From assembly GCA_037577475.1 (NCBI GenBank), contig CM075190.1, forward strand, positions 320,001 to 384,000: DNA of 64,000 nt. The letters are read 5' to 3'. Origin of the DNA: Chaunax sp. Z400. Its lineage: Eukaryota; Chordata; Actinopteri; Lophiiformes; Chaunacidae. This document shows positions 43,457 to 56,931 of this stretch, piece after piece. The position numbers were made by a program, and so were the translations under genes. The notes under the pieces are model-generated. The model saw only the letters and a program-made list of their open reading frames with translations. It was not told the DNA's origin and ran no database searches. Positions within the stretch are counted from its first letter, which is position 1, and each line of letters starts with the position of its first letter.

Positions 43457-46400
43457 AACCTTTAGTATAAACCTTTAGTTAAACCTTTAGTTAAACCTTT
43501 AGTTAAACCTTTAGTATAAACCTCTAGTTAAACCTTTAGTATAAACCTTTAGTATAAACCTTTAGTATAAACCTTTAGTTAAACCTTTAGTATAAACCTT
43601 TAGTATAAACCTTTAGTATAAACCTTTAGTTAAACCTTTAGTATAAACCTTTAGTTAAACCTTTAGTATAAACTTTTAGTCAAACCTTTAGTATAAACCT
43701 TTAGTATAAAAATTTTAGTTAAACCTTTAGTATAAACCTTTAGTTAAACCTTTAGTATAAACCTTTAGTATAAACCTTTAGTATAAACCTTTAGTATAAA
43801 CCTTTAGTTAAACCTTTAGTATAAACCTTTAGTATAAACCTTTAGTATAAACCTTTAGTATAAACCTTTAGTTAAACCTTTAGTATAAACCTTTAGTATA
43901 AACCTCTAGTTAAACCTTTAGTATAAACCTTTAGTATAAACCATTAACCTTTAGTTAAACCTTTAGTTAAACCTTTAGTATAAACCTTTAGTATAAACCT
44001 TGAGTTAAACCTTTAGTATAAACCTTTAGTTAAACCTTTAGTCAAACCTTTAGTATAAACCTTTTGTATAAACCTTTTGTATAAACCTTTAGTATAAACC
44101 TTTAGTATAAACCTTTAGTTAAACCTTTAGTTAAACCTTTAGTTAAACCTTTAGTATAAACCTTTAGTATAAACCTCTAGTATAAACCTTTACTATAAAC
44201 CTTTAGTTAAACCTTTAGTATAAACCTTTAGTTAAACCTTTATTATAAACTTTTAGTCAAACCTTTAGTATAAACCTTTACTATAAACCTTTAGTTAAAC
44301 CTTTAGTATAAACCTTTAGTTAAACCTTTAGTATAAACTTTTAGTCAAACCTTTAGTATAAACCTTTAGTATAAAAATTTTAGTTAAACCTTTAGTTAAA
44401 CCTTTAGTATAAACCTTTAGTTAAACCTTTAGTATAAACCTTTAGTATAAACCTTTAGTTAAACCTTTAGTATAAACCTTTACTATAAACCTTTTGTTAA
44501 ACCTTTAGTAAAACCTTTAGTATAAACCTTTAGTATAAACCTTTAGTTAAACCTTTAGTATAAACCTTTAGTATAAACCTTTAGTATAAACCTTTAGTTA
44601 AACCTTTAGTTAAACCTTTAGTTAAACGTTTAGTATAAACCTTTAGTATAAAAATTTTAGTTAAACCTTTAGTATAAACCTTTAGTTAAACCTTTAGTAT
44701 AAACCTTTAGTATAAACCTTTAGTATAAACCTTTAGTATAAACCTTTAGTTAAACCTTTAGTATAAACCTTTAGTATAAACCTTGAGTATAAACCTTTAG
44801 TATAAACCTTTAGTATAAACCTTTAGTATAAACCTCTAGTTAAACCTTTAGTATAAACCTTTAGTATAAACCATTAACCTTTAGTTAAACCTTTAGTTAA
44901 ACCTTTAGTATAAACCTTGAGTTAAACCTTTAGTATAAACCTTGAGTTAAACCTTTAGTATAAACCTTTAGTTAAACCTTTAGTCAAACCTTTAGTATAA
45001 ACCTTTTGTATAAACCTTTTGTATAAACCTTTAGTATAAACCTTTAGTATAAACCTTTAGTATAAACCTTTAGTATAAACCTTTAGTATAAACCTTTAGT
45101 TAAACCTTTAGTTAAACCTTTAGTATAAACCTTTAGTATAAACCTCTAGTATAAACCTCTAGTATAAACCTTTACTATAAACCTTTAGTTAAACCTTTAG
45201 TATAAACCTTTAGTTAAACCTTTAGTATAAACTTTTAGTCAAACCTTTAGTATAAACCTTTACTATAAACCTTTAGTTAAACCTTTAGTATAAACCTTTA
45301 GTTAAACCTTTAGTATAAACTTTTAGTCAAACCTTTAGTATAAACCTTTAGTATAAAAATTTTAGTTAAACCTTTAGTTAAACCTTTAGTATAAACCTTT
45401 AGTTAAACCTTTAGTATAAACCTTTAGTATAAACCTTTAGTTAAACCTTTAGTATAAACCTTTACTATAAACCTTTTGTTAAACCTTTAGTAAAACCTTT
45501 AGTATAAACCTTTAGTATAAACCTTTAGTTAAACCTTTAGTATAAACCTTTAGTATAAACCTTTAGTATAAACCTTTAGTTAAACCTTTAGTTAAACCTT
45601 TAGTTAAACGTTTAGTATAAACCTTTAGTATAAACCTTTAGTTAAACCTTTAGTATAAACCTTTAGTTAAACCTTTAGTATAAACCTTTAGTATAAACCT
45701 TTAGTATAAACCTTTAGTTAAACCTTTAGTTAAACCTTTAGTATAAACCTTTAGTATAAACCTTTAGTTAAACCTTTAGTTAAACCTTTAGTAGAAACCT
45801 TTAGTATAAACCTTTAGTTAAACCTTTAGTATAAACCTTTAGTTAAACCTTTAGTTAAACCTTTAGTTAAACCTCTAGTTAAACCTTTAGTATAAACCTT
45901 TAGTATAAACCTTTAGTTAAACCTTTAGTATAAACCTTTAGTATAAACTTTTAGTCAAACCTTTAGTTAAACCTTTAGTATAAACCTTTAGTATAACCCT
46001 TTAGTATAAACCTTTAGTTAAACCTTTAGTTAAACCTTTAGTATAAACCTTTAGTTAAACCTTTAGTATAAACCTTTAGTATAAACTTTTAGTTAAACCT
46101 TTAGTTAAACCTTTAGTATAAACCTTTATTATAAACCTTTAGTATAAACCTTTAGTATAAACCTTTAGTATAAACCTTTAGTATAAACCTTTAGTATAAA
46201 CCTTTATTATAAACCTTTAGTATAAACCTTTAGTATAAACCTTTAGTATAAACCTTTAGTATAAACCTTTAGTATAAACCTTTATTATAAACCTTTAGTA
46301 TAAACCTTTAGTATAAACCTTTATTATAAACCTTTAGTATAAACCTTTAGTATAAACCTTTATTATAAACCTTTAGTATAAACCTTTAGTTAAACCTTTA

Positions 46401-46473
46401 GTATAAACCTTTAGTTAAACCTTTAGTATAAACCTTTAGTATAAACCTTTAGTTAAACCTTTAGTATAAACTT
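43457..46473 (+). repeat. AAACCTTTAGT satellite, block 2 (~3.0 kb)
   Basis: Same 12- and 13-bp monomers as block 1, about 1 kb shorter, with blocks of shared variant order interrupted by deletions and duplications. Ends with the same CTTTTATAGTATG junction. Confidence 0.97.
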
Positions 46474-49400
46474 TTATAGTATGTATAGTATGTACAGTAT
46501 GTATAGTATGTATAGTATGTACAGTATGAATAATATGTATAGTATGTACAGTATGAATAATATGTATAGTATCTACATTATGAATAGTATGTGTAGTATA
46601 TACAGTATGTTTAGTATGAATAGTATGTATAGTATGAATAGTATGTATAGTATGTATAGTATGTACAGTATGAATAGTATGTATAGTATGAATAGTATGA
46701 ATAGTATGTACAGTATGAATAGTATGTACAGTATGTACAGTATGAATAGTATGTATAGTATGAATAGTATGTACAGTATGTACAGTATGAATAGTATGTA
46801 CAGTATGAATAGTATGTATAGTATGTACAGTATGAATAGTATGTACAGTATGAATAGTATGTATAGTATGTACAGTATGAATAGTATGTACAGTATGAAT
46901 AGTATGTATAGTATGTACAGTATGAAGAGTATGTATAGTATGAATAGTATGTATAGTACGAATAGTATGTATATTATGAGTAGTATGTATAGTATGTACA
47001 GTATGTATATAATGAATAGTATGAATAGTATGTACAGTATGAATAGTATGTATAGTATGTACAGTATGAATAGTATGTATAGCATGAATAGTATGTATAG
47101 TATGTACAGTATGAATAGTATGTACAGTATGAATAGTATGTATAGTATGTACAGTATGAATAGTATGTATAGTATGTACAGTATGAATAGTATGTATAGT
47201 ATGTACAGTATGAATAGTATGAATAGTATGTATAGTATGTATAGTACGAATAGTATGTATAGTATGAGTAGTATGTATAGTATGTACAGTATGAATAGTA
47301 TGTATAGTATGTACATTATGAATAGTATGAATAGTATGTACAGTATGAATAGTATGAGTAGTATGTATAGTATGTACAGTATGAATAGTATGTATAGTAT
47401 GTACATTATGAATAGTATGAATAGTATGTACAGTATGAATAGTATGTATAGTATAAATAGTATGTATAGTATAAATAGTATGTATAGTATGTATAGTATA
47501 AATAGTATGTACAGTATGTATAGTATGTACAGTATGACTAGTATGTGTAGTATGAATAGTATGTATAGTAGGAATAGTATGTATAGTATGAATAGTATGT
47601 ATAGTATGTACAGTATGAATAGTATGCATAGTACGTATAGTATGTATAGTAGGAATAGTATGTACAGTATGAATAGTATGTATAGTATGTATAGTATGAA
47701 TAGTATGTACAGTATGAATAGTATGTATAGTATGTATAGTAAAAATAGTATGTATAGTATGAATAGTATGTATAGTAGTAGTATGTGTAGTATGTATAGT
47801 ATGAATAGTATGTATAGAATGAACAGTATGTATAGTATGAATAGTATGTATAGTATGTATAGTATGAATAGTATGTACAGTATGAATAGTATGTATAGTA
47901 TGTATAGTAAAAATAGTATGTATACTATGAATAGTATGTATAGTAGTAGTATGTGTAGTATGTATAGTATGTATAGTATGAATAGTATGAATAGTATGTA
48001 TAGAATGAACAGTATGTATAGTATGAATAGTATGTATAGTATGTACAGTATGAATAGTATGTACAGCATGTATGGTATGTATTGTATGTACATTATGTAA
48101 AGTATGTATAGTATGAATAGTATGTATGGCATGTATAGTATGAATAGTATGTATGGTATGCATGGTATGCATAGTATGTATAGAATTCATATGTATAGTA
48201 TGAATAGTATGTATAGTATGAATAGTATGTATAGTATGTATAGTATGAATAGTATGTATAGTAGTAGTATGTGTAGAATGAATAGTATGTATAGTATGTA
48301 TAGTATGAATAGTATGTATGGTATGCATGGTATGCATAGTATGTATAGAATTTATATGTATAGTATGTATAGTAAAAATAGTATGTATAGTATGAATAGT
48401 ATGTATAGTAGTAGTATGTGTAGAATGAATAGTATGTATAATATGTATAGTATGAATAGTATGTATAGTATGAATAGTAGTAGTATGTATAGAATGAATA
48501 GTATGTATAGTATGAATAGTATGTATAGTATGAATAGTATGTACAGTATGAATAGTATTTTATAGTATGAATAGTATGTACAGTATGATTAGTATGTACA
48601 GTATGAATAGTATGTATAGTATGTACAGTATGAATAGTATGTATAGTATGTACAGTATGAATAGTATGTATAGTATGTACAGTATGAATAGTATGAATAG
48701 TATGTATAGTATGTATAGTACGAATAGTATGTATAGTATGAGTAGTATGTATAGTATGTACAGTATGAATAGTATGTATAGTATGTACATTATGAATAGT
48801 ATGAATAGTATGTACAGTATGAATAGTATGAGTAGTATGTATAGTATGTACAGTATGAATAGTATGTATAGTATGTACATTATGAATAGTATGAATAGTA
48901 TGTACAGTATGAATAGTATGTATAGTATAAATAGTATGTATAGTATAAATAGTATGTATAGTATGTATAGTATAAATAGTATGTACAGTATGTATAGTAT
49001 GTACAGTATGACTAGTATGTGTAGTATGAATAGTATGTATAGTAGGAATAGTATGTATAGTATGAATAGTATGTATAGTATGTACAGTATGAATAGTATG
49101 CATAGTACGTATAGTATGTATAGTAGGAATAGTATGTACAGTATGAATAGTATGTATAGTATGAATAGTATGTACAGTATGAATAGTATGTATAGTATGT
49201 ATAGTAAAAATAGTATGTATAGTATGAATAGTATGTATAGTAGTAGTATGTGTAGTATGTATAGTATGAATAGTATGTATAGAATGAACAGTATGTATAG
49301 TATGAATAGTATGTATAGTATGTATAGTATGAATAGTATGTACAGTATGAATAGTATGTATAGTATGTATAGTAAAAATAGTATGTATACTATGAATAGT

Positions 49401-51713
49401 ATGTATAGTAGTAGTATGTGTAGTATGTATAGTATGTATAGTATGAATAGTATGAATAGTATGTATAGAATGAACAGTATGTATAGTATGAATAGTATGT
49501 ATAGTATGTACAGTATGAATAGTATGTACAGCATGTATGGTATGTATTGTATGTACATTATGTAAAGTATGTATAGTATGAATAGTATGTATGGCATGTA
49601 TAGTATGAATAGTATGTATGGTATGCATGGTATGCATAGTATGTATAGAATTCATATGTATAGTATGAATAGTATGTATAGTATGAATAGTATGTATAGT
49701 ATGTATAGTATGAATAGTATGTATAGTAGTAGTATGTGTAGAATGAATAGTATGTATAGTATGTATAGTATGAATAGTATGTATGGTATGCATGGTATGC
49801 ATAGTATGTATAGAATTTATATGTATAGTATGTATAGTAAAAATAGTATGTATAGTATGAATAGTATGTATAGTAGTAGTATGTGTAGAATGAATAGTAT
49901 GTATAATATGTATAGTATGAATAGTATGTATAGTATGAATAGTAGTAGTATGTATAGAATGAATAGTATGTATAGTATGAATAGTATGTATAGTATGAAT
50001 AGTATGTACAGTATGAATAGTATTTTATAGTATGAATAGTATGTACAGTATGATTAGTATGTACAGTATGAATAGTATGTATAGTATGTACAGTATGAAT
50101 AGTATGTATAGTATAAATGGTATGTATGGCATGTATAGTATGAATAGTATATATGGTATGCATGGTATGCATAGTATGTATAGAATTTATATGTATAGTA
50201 TGAATAGTATGTATAGTATGTAAAGTAAAAAATAGTATGTATAGTATGAATAGTATGTATAGTAGTAGTATGTGTGGAAATAATAGTATGTATAGTATGT
50301 ATAGTATGAATAGTATGTATAGAATGAATAGTATGTATAGTATAAATAGTATGTTTAGTAAAAAATATTATGTATATGTATGTAAAGTATGAATAGTATG
50401 TATAGTATGTATAGTATGTACAGTATGAATAGTATGTATAGTATAAATAGTATGTATAGTATGTAGAGTATGTATAGTATGTATAGTATAAACAGTATGT
50501 TTAGTATGAATAGTATGTATAGTATGAATAGTATGTATAGTATGTACAGTATGAATAGTATGTATAGTATGAATAGTATGAATAGTATGTATAGTATGTA
50601 CAGTATGAATAGTATGTATAGAATAAACAGTATGTTTAGTATAAATAGTATGTACAGTATGAATAGTATGAATAGTATGTATAGTATGAATAGTAGTAGT
50701 ATGTGTAGAATGAACAGTATGTATAGTATGAATAGTATGTATAGTATAAATAGTATGTATGGCATGTATAGTATGAATAGTATGTATAGTAGTAGTATGT
50801 GTAGAAATAATAGTATGAATAGTATGTATAGTAGGAATAGTATGTATAGTATGAATAGTATGTATAGTATGTACAGTATGAATAGTACGCATAGTATGTA
50901 TAGTATGTATAGTAGGAATAGTATGTACAGTATGAATAGTATGTATAGTAGGAATAGTATGTACAGTATGAATACTATGTATAGTATGTACAGTATGAAT
51001 AGTATGTACAGTATGTATAGTATGTACAGTATGAATAGTATGTATAGTATGTACATTATGAATAGTATGAATAGTATGTACAGTATGAATAGTATGTATA
51101 GTATAAATAGTATGTATAGTATAAATAGTATGTATAGTATGTATAGTATAAATAGTATGTACAGTATATATAGTATGAATAGTATGTACAGTATGTATAG
51201 TATGAATAGTATGTATAGTATGAATAGTATGTATGGTATGCATGGTATGCATAGTATGTATAGAATTTATATGTATAGTATGTATAGTAAAAATAGTATG
51301 TATAGTATGAATAGTATGTATAGTATGAATAGTATGTATAGTATGAATAGTATGTATAGTATGTACAGTATGTACAATATGAATAGTATGTATAGTATGT
51401 ACAGTATGAATAGTATGTACAATATGAATAGTATGTATAGTATGTACAGTATGAATAGTATGTATAGTATGAATAGTATGTATAGTATGTATAGTATGTA
51501 CAGTATGAATAGTATGTATAGTATGTACAGTATGAATAGTATGAATAGTATGTATAGTATGTATAGTATGTATAGTATAAATAGTATGTACAGTATGAAT
51601 AGTATGTATAGTATAAATAGTATGTACAGTATGAATAGTATGTATAGTATGAATAGTAGTCGTATGTGTAGAATGAACAGTATGTACAGTATGTATAGTA
51701 TGAATACATGTAG
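46474..51713 (+). repeat. AGTATG satellite, block 2 (~5.2 kb)
   Basis: Same array as 11433-15108 plus about 1.6 kb. Most of the extra length is one internal tandem duplication with a 1465-bp period: 48104-48565 recurs at 49569-50030 with the same variant units. Confidence 0.97.
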
Positions 51714-54296
51714 CTTGACCCCTCCCCTGGTCACCTCCCCCGTCTTCGTGTAGAGCTGCACTCCCTCTGGGTCCTGGATGCAGTGGAGGTGGCGACGCTG
51801 GGTCATCCAGATCTCCCCCATCCTGGCGCGGTCAATCAGCGGGACCCCCATGGTGTCCACAGCATTCCAGAAGTGATCCAGCACCTCCTGGATCAGACGG
51901 TCGGCTTCTGGCTGTGCCCTGATCCGCCGCCGGCAGTGAGGAGCCATCTCAGGAATGGTCAGGTGGACGATGGCACCCGTCCCCATCTGGGACTGCTTTG
52001 CCCTCTTCAGCCGCTCCACATCCTCCCCGTCCCACTCAAAGATGGCAGTGGACAGGCGGGACATGAAGGGGCCGTACAGCAGGTTGGCGTCGGTGGTGAC
52101 GCCCCTCGCGAAGCGTCGCAAGAGGTGCCACACATCCAGGCGGACCATCAGCTGGTCCCACTCACCAAACATCAGCCCGACCTAACAACGAATCATCAAT
52201 CGGTCAGTCGTTTTAAATGGCAGCTGCAGTCAGCAGTGTGTCTGTGTGTGAGAGACGCCACGGTACCTTGGGCTGGTGGTTGCGAGTGCAGCAGTCCCGG
52301 TCCACGTAGAGCACCTGAGGGGGTGCCACCCTGGCCTCCCTGTAGCGCCGCATGAGCCCCTGCGCCATGGCTACCAGTCCATCCCCCTCGCAGGCGGTGA
52401 GGACGGAGATGAGCACCTGCCCGTACTCGTTGCCCACGTTGGTCACCCATCCTGCTGTCCCAGCGGCCTTACCGGCCAGTTTCTTGGTCATCTGCATGAG
52501 ACACAGTGAAGAACATTGTCACGTCACACACCGATTATACTTTCAAATAGTAAACATTGTCGGACACACTGAGAGCACAATCCATAGAAATGCGTGCATC
52601 TTCCTAATCACAGCTCACCTTCTTGGTGGAGTCCAGCTTCAAAATGCTGCCAAACACCGAGGTAAGCCTGGCCTTGGTCTCCGGCAGGCGGGCGAGGGCG
52701 TCCCGCACGTACACGGAGAGCAGCCAGGACGCAGAGGGCACTGGTGGCATCTTTGGCAGCTGCTGCAGGTCCTGCTGTTCCGTGACGCCGAGCAACTCCA
52801 ACACAGAGAGGTAGCGGATGACGCGCCCCGCCCACTCTGAGCTGTGCTGGTCCCTCAAGGTTTTTCTGAGGCAAGCTGCACTTTTGCCCAAAGTGCGCTC
52901 CCTCAAATGCCCCACCACCGCCTTGTCGCAGGACAACCCGAGTGTGTGGTGAAGAGGTCAATCGTGTGCTATGCTGCAGTAAATAATTGAATGAATAAAT
53001 AAATACACAAGCCTTCTTATTTCTGCTTACTTGTAGGTCAGGATGGCAGGAAACTGCATCTGGTGCCCCAGGTCCAGCTGGTCCATGATATCCTGGGACC
53101 AGGCAGCAACCTTGCGCTTACATGACAGGCATTCCAGGTACTCCGTGCCCATGAAGTACCAGCCTGTCATGTCCAGGACCCTCCGCACCGTCTTGTACAG
53201 ACCAGCCCCTGTGAGTTTGTGGCCACATCCCTTGCACACAAACCTGCACGCCCACATCCTGTAGGGCGCCCACAGGAAGAAGCGTGTGTGAAAAAAGGGA
53301 TGGCACGAGGCAGGGGGCTGCGCGTACAGGGGCCGGTCTCCTGGGGGGGACCACCAGAGATGGAGGTCACTGACGAGGACGGGATGTCCTCCCACACCTC
53401 TGGTGAAGAGAGCTCGGCCCAGCCAGTCCTGCTGCTCCACCGGCAGCGCCTTCCTCCACTTCTTGGGCAGCAGCTGCAACGTTCACATCGCATCCGTCAG
53501 TACTATTTTAAGTACTAATATCATTTTGCTTATTACTAGAAAATTATATCTCACCTCTGCACCGGTGGAGGTGGGCTGCGCGAGCTGTTTGGGGGGAGGG
53601 GGTCCTGAAGGTCCTGGGCGGGCGACAGGTGCTGCGGCATCCCTGGCAACTGCAAATTTCAGCCAGTCAGTCAGTCAGTCAGTCAGTCAGCCAGCCAGCC
53701 AGTTGAACGACTGACAGGACATGGCGTACAAAAAACCAAAATGCACTCACGCTGAGAGTCGACCTCCACAGCAGCGGCGACGAGGACGTCGTCCGTCAGG
53801 TCACCGGATGCAGCGCCTGCACAAGAAGTGAATGTAGGACTGTATGACATTTGCACTTTTAACAGGACTCGTGAGACGCCTACACAACAAGGGGAGAGGG
53901 TCTTACTGGTCGACGGACGTGCTGTGTCCTGGCGGGCAGGCGGAGTAGCCGCTGGAACTCTGGCCGCTGCATCCTGGTTGGTGCGACCGACCAAGTACAC
54001 CTGCAGCTGCTTCAGCCGCGACCCGGCCTGTGGCTTCTGGCGCGTCACCCACTGCACGTACCTATGGACAAACAGGGCAAACCGAATGAGTGTTTTCTCC
54101 ATAGTTGACCTGTGAATTTTTACAATTGAAAAATGATGACTTCTCAATACTCACGTCCTGCTCTCCCGGTCAGTTGCTTCGTACAGTGAAGCATAGGTCC
54201 TGCTGGCGTGCACCCCAAAACCTACGCAACACTTATCCATGCCCCTCACCGACTCTGCTCCCTCCCGCATCCGCCGCTCCTTCACTGCCACCATGA
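51714..54296 (-). pseudogene. Eight-exon transposase-like gene, copy 3
   Basis: Counterpart of copy 1. Exons: H 51714-52181, G 52267-52491, F 52619-52937, E 53031-53473, D 53555-53649, C 53751-53816, B 53907-54061, remnant of A 54155-54296. It shares copy 1's lost exon F acceptor (CAACCCGAG near 52934) and the loss of the exon A start to the 31-bp minisatellite. Exon H is cut by satellite. A few private substitutions only. Confidence 0.7.
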
Positions 54297-54725
54297 CAGA
54301 CCAAAACACACACAAATTATAAAAACACACCGCAAAACACACACAAATTATAAAAACACACCGCAAAACACACACAAATTATAAAAACACACCGCAAAAC
54401 ACACACAAATTATAAAAACACACCGCAAAACACACACAAATTATAAAAACACACCGCAAAACACACACAAATTATAAAAACACACCGCAAAACACACACA
54501 AATTATAAAAACACACCGCAAAACACACACAAATTATAAAAACACACCGCAAAACACACACAAATTATAAAAACACACCGCAAAACACACACAAATTATA
54601 AAAACACACCGCAAAACACACACAAATTATAAAAACACACTGCAAAACACACACAAATTATAAAAACATACTGCAAAACACACACAAATTATAAAAACAC
54701 ACTGCAAAACACACAAATTATATAA
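54297..54725. repeat. 31-bp minisatellite, block 2
   Basis: Same unit as 17692-18180, two units shorter. Confidence 0.95.
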
Positions 54726-54994
54726 AGGCAAAGCAAATATACACATACAAAGAAAAGAGACACACAAACAAAAAAGATAAGATAAACACACTGCACACAA
54801 TTATGTTCTAAAAATAAACAAATCCATCACTTCCCCCCCTCTGCTTCTCTTTCCTGTCTCTTCCTTCTGTCCTGTTTTCTCTTTTCCTTTCTCTTCATTT
54901 TCTGCGCAAGTCTTTGCTCCTTCCTTTTGAATCTTTCTGCTCTCCTCTTTGCCAACAAGGGGAGAGGGTCTTACTGGTCGACGGACATGCTGTG
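54726..54994 (-). pseudogene. Lys/Arg-rich fragment fused to exon B fragment, block 2
   Basis: Same chimeric arrangement as 18181-18451: a diverged piece of the basic ORF locus, then about 40 bases of exon B (54955-54994), then AGTATG satellite. Confidence 0.6.
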
Positions 54995-56931
54995 TACAGT
55001 ATGAATAATATGTATAGTATGTACAGTATGAATAATATGTATAGTATCTACAGTATGTTTAGTATGAATAGTATGTACAGTATGAATAGTATGTACAGTA
55101 TGTACAGTATGAATAGTATGTACAGTATGAATAGTATGAATAGTATGTACAGTATGAATAGTATGTATAGTATGTACAGTATGAATAGTATGTATAGTAT
55201 GTACAGTATGAATAGTATGAATAGTATGTATAGTATGTATAGTATGTACAGTATGAATAGTATGAATAGTATGAATAGTATGTATAGTATGTACGGTATG
55301 AACAGTATGTACAGTATGTACAGTATGAATAGTATGTACAGTATGTACAGTATGTACAGTATGTACAGTATGAATAGTATGTATAGAATGTATAGTATGT
55401 ATAGTATGTATAGTATAAATAGTATGTACAGTATGAATAGTATGTATAGTATGTACAGTATGAATAGTATGAATAGTATGTATAGTATGTACAGTATGAA
55501 TAGTATGTATAGTATGTACAGTATGAATAGTATGTATAGTATGTACAGTATGAATAGTATGTATAGTATGTACAGTATGAATAGTATGTATAGTATGTAC
55601 AGTATGAATAGTATGTATAGTATGTACAGTATGAATAGTATGTATAGTATGAATAGTATGTACAGTATGAATAGTATGTACAGTATGTACAGTATGTACA
55701 GTATGAACAGTATGAATAGTATGTATAGTATGTACAGTATGTATAGCATGAATAGTATGTATAGTATGTACAGTATGAATAGTATGTACAGTATGAATAG
55801 TATGTATAGTATGTACAGTATGAATAGTATGTACAGTATGAATAGTATGTACAGTATGTACAGTATGAATAGTATGTACAGTATGTACAGTATGTATAGT
55901 ACGAATAGTATGTATAGTATGAGTAGTATGTATAGTATGTACAGTATGAATAGTATGTACAGTATGAATAGTATGTATAGTATGAATAGTATGTATAGTA
56001 TAAATAGTATGTATAGTATGTATAGTATAAATAGTATGTGTAGTATGTATAGTATAAATAGTATGTACAGTATGTATAGTATGAATAGTATGTACAGTAT
56101 GTATAGTATGAATAGTATGTATAGTATGTACAGTATGAATAGTATGTGTAGTATGTACAGTATGACTAGTATGAATAGTATGTATAGTATGTACAGTAGG
56201 AATAGTATGTATAGTAGGAATAGTATGTATAGTAGGAATAGTATGTATAGTACGAATAGTATGTACAGTATGAGTAGTATGTATAGTATGTACAGTATGT
56301 ATAGTATGTACAGTATGTACATTATGAATAGTATGAATAGTATGTACAGTATGAATAGTATGTATAGTATAAATAGTATGTATAGTATAAATAGTATGTG
56401 TAGTATGTATAGTATGTGTAGTATGTATAGTATAAATAGTATGTACAGTATGTATAGTATGAATAGTATGTACAGTATGTACAGTATGTACAGTATGTAC
56501 AGTATGTACAGTATGTACAGTATGAATAGTATGTATAGTAGGAATAGTATGTATAGTATGTATAGTATGAATAGTATGAATAGTATGTACAGTATGAATA
56601 GTATGTACAGTATGAATAGTATGTATAGTATGAATAGTATGTATAGTATGTACAGTATGAATAGTATGTACAGTATGAATAGTATGTACAGTATGAATAG
56701 TATGTATAGTATGAATAGTATGTATAGTATGTACAGTATGAATAGTATGTACAGTATGAATAGTATGAATAGTATGTATAGTATGTACAGTATGAACAGT
56801 ATGTATAGTATGAACAGTATGTATAGTATGTACAGTATGAATAGTATGTATTGTATGTACAGTATGAATAGTATGTATAGTATGTACAGTATGAATAGTA
56901 TGTACAGTATGTATAGTATGAATACATGTAG
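54995..56931 (+). repeat. AGTATG satellite, second array of block 2 (~1.9 kb)
   Basis: Counterpart of 18452-20460, net 72 bp (eight 9-bp units) shorter, with several unit gains and losses. Confidence 0.97.
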
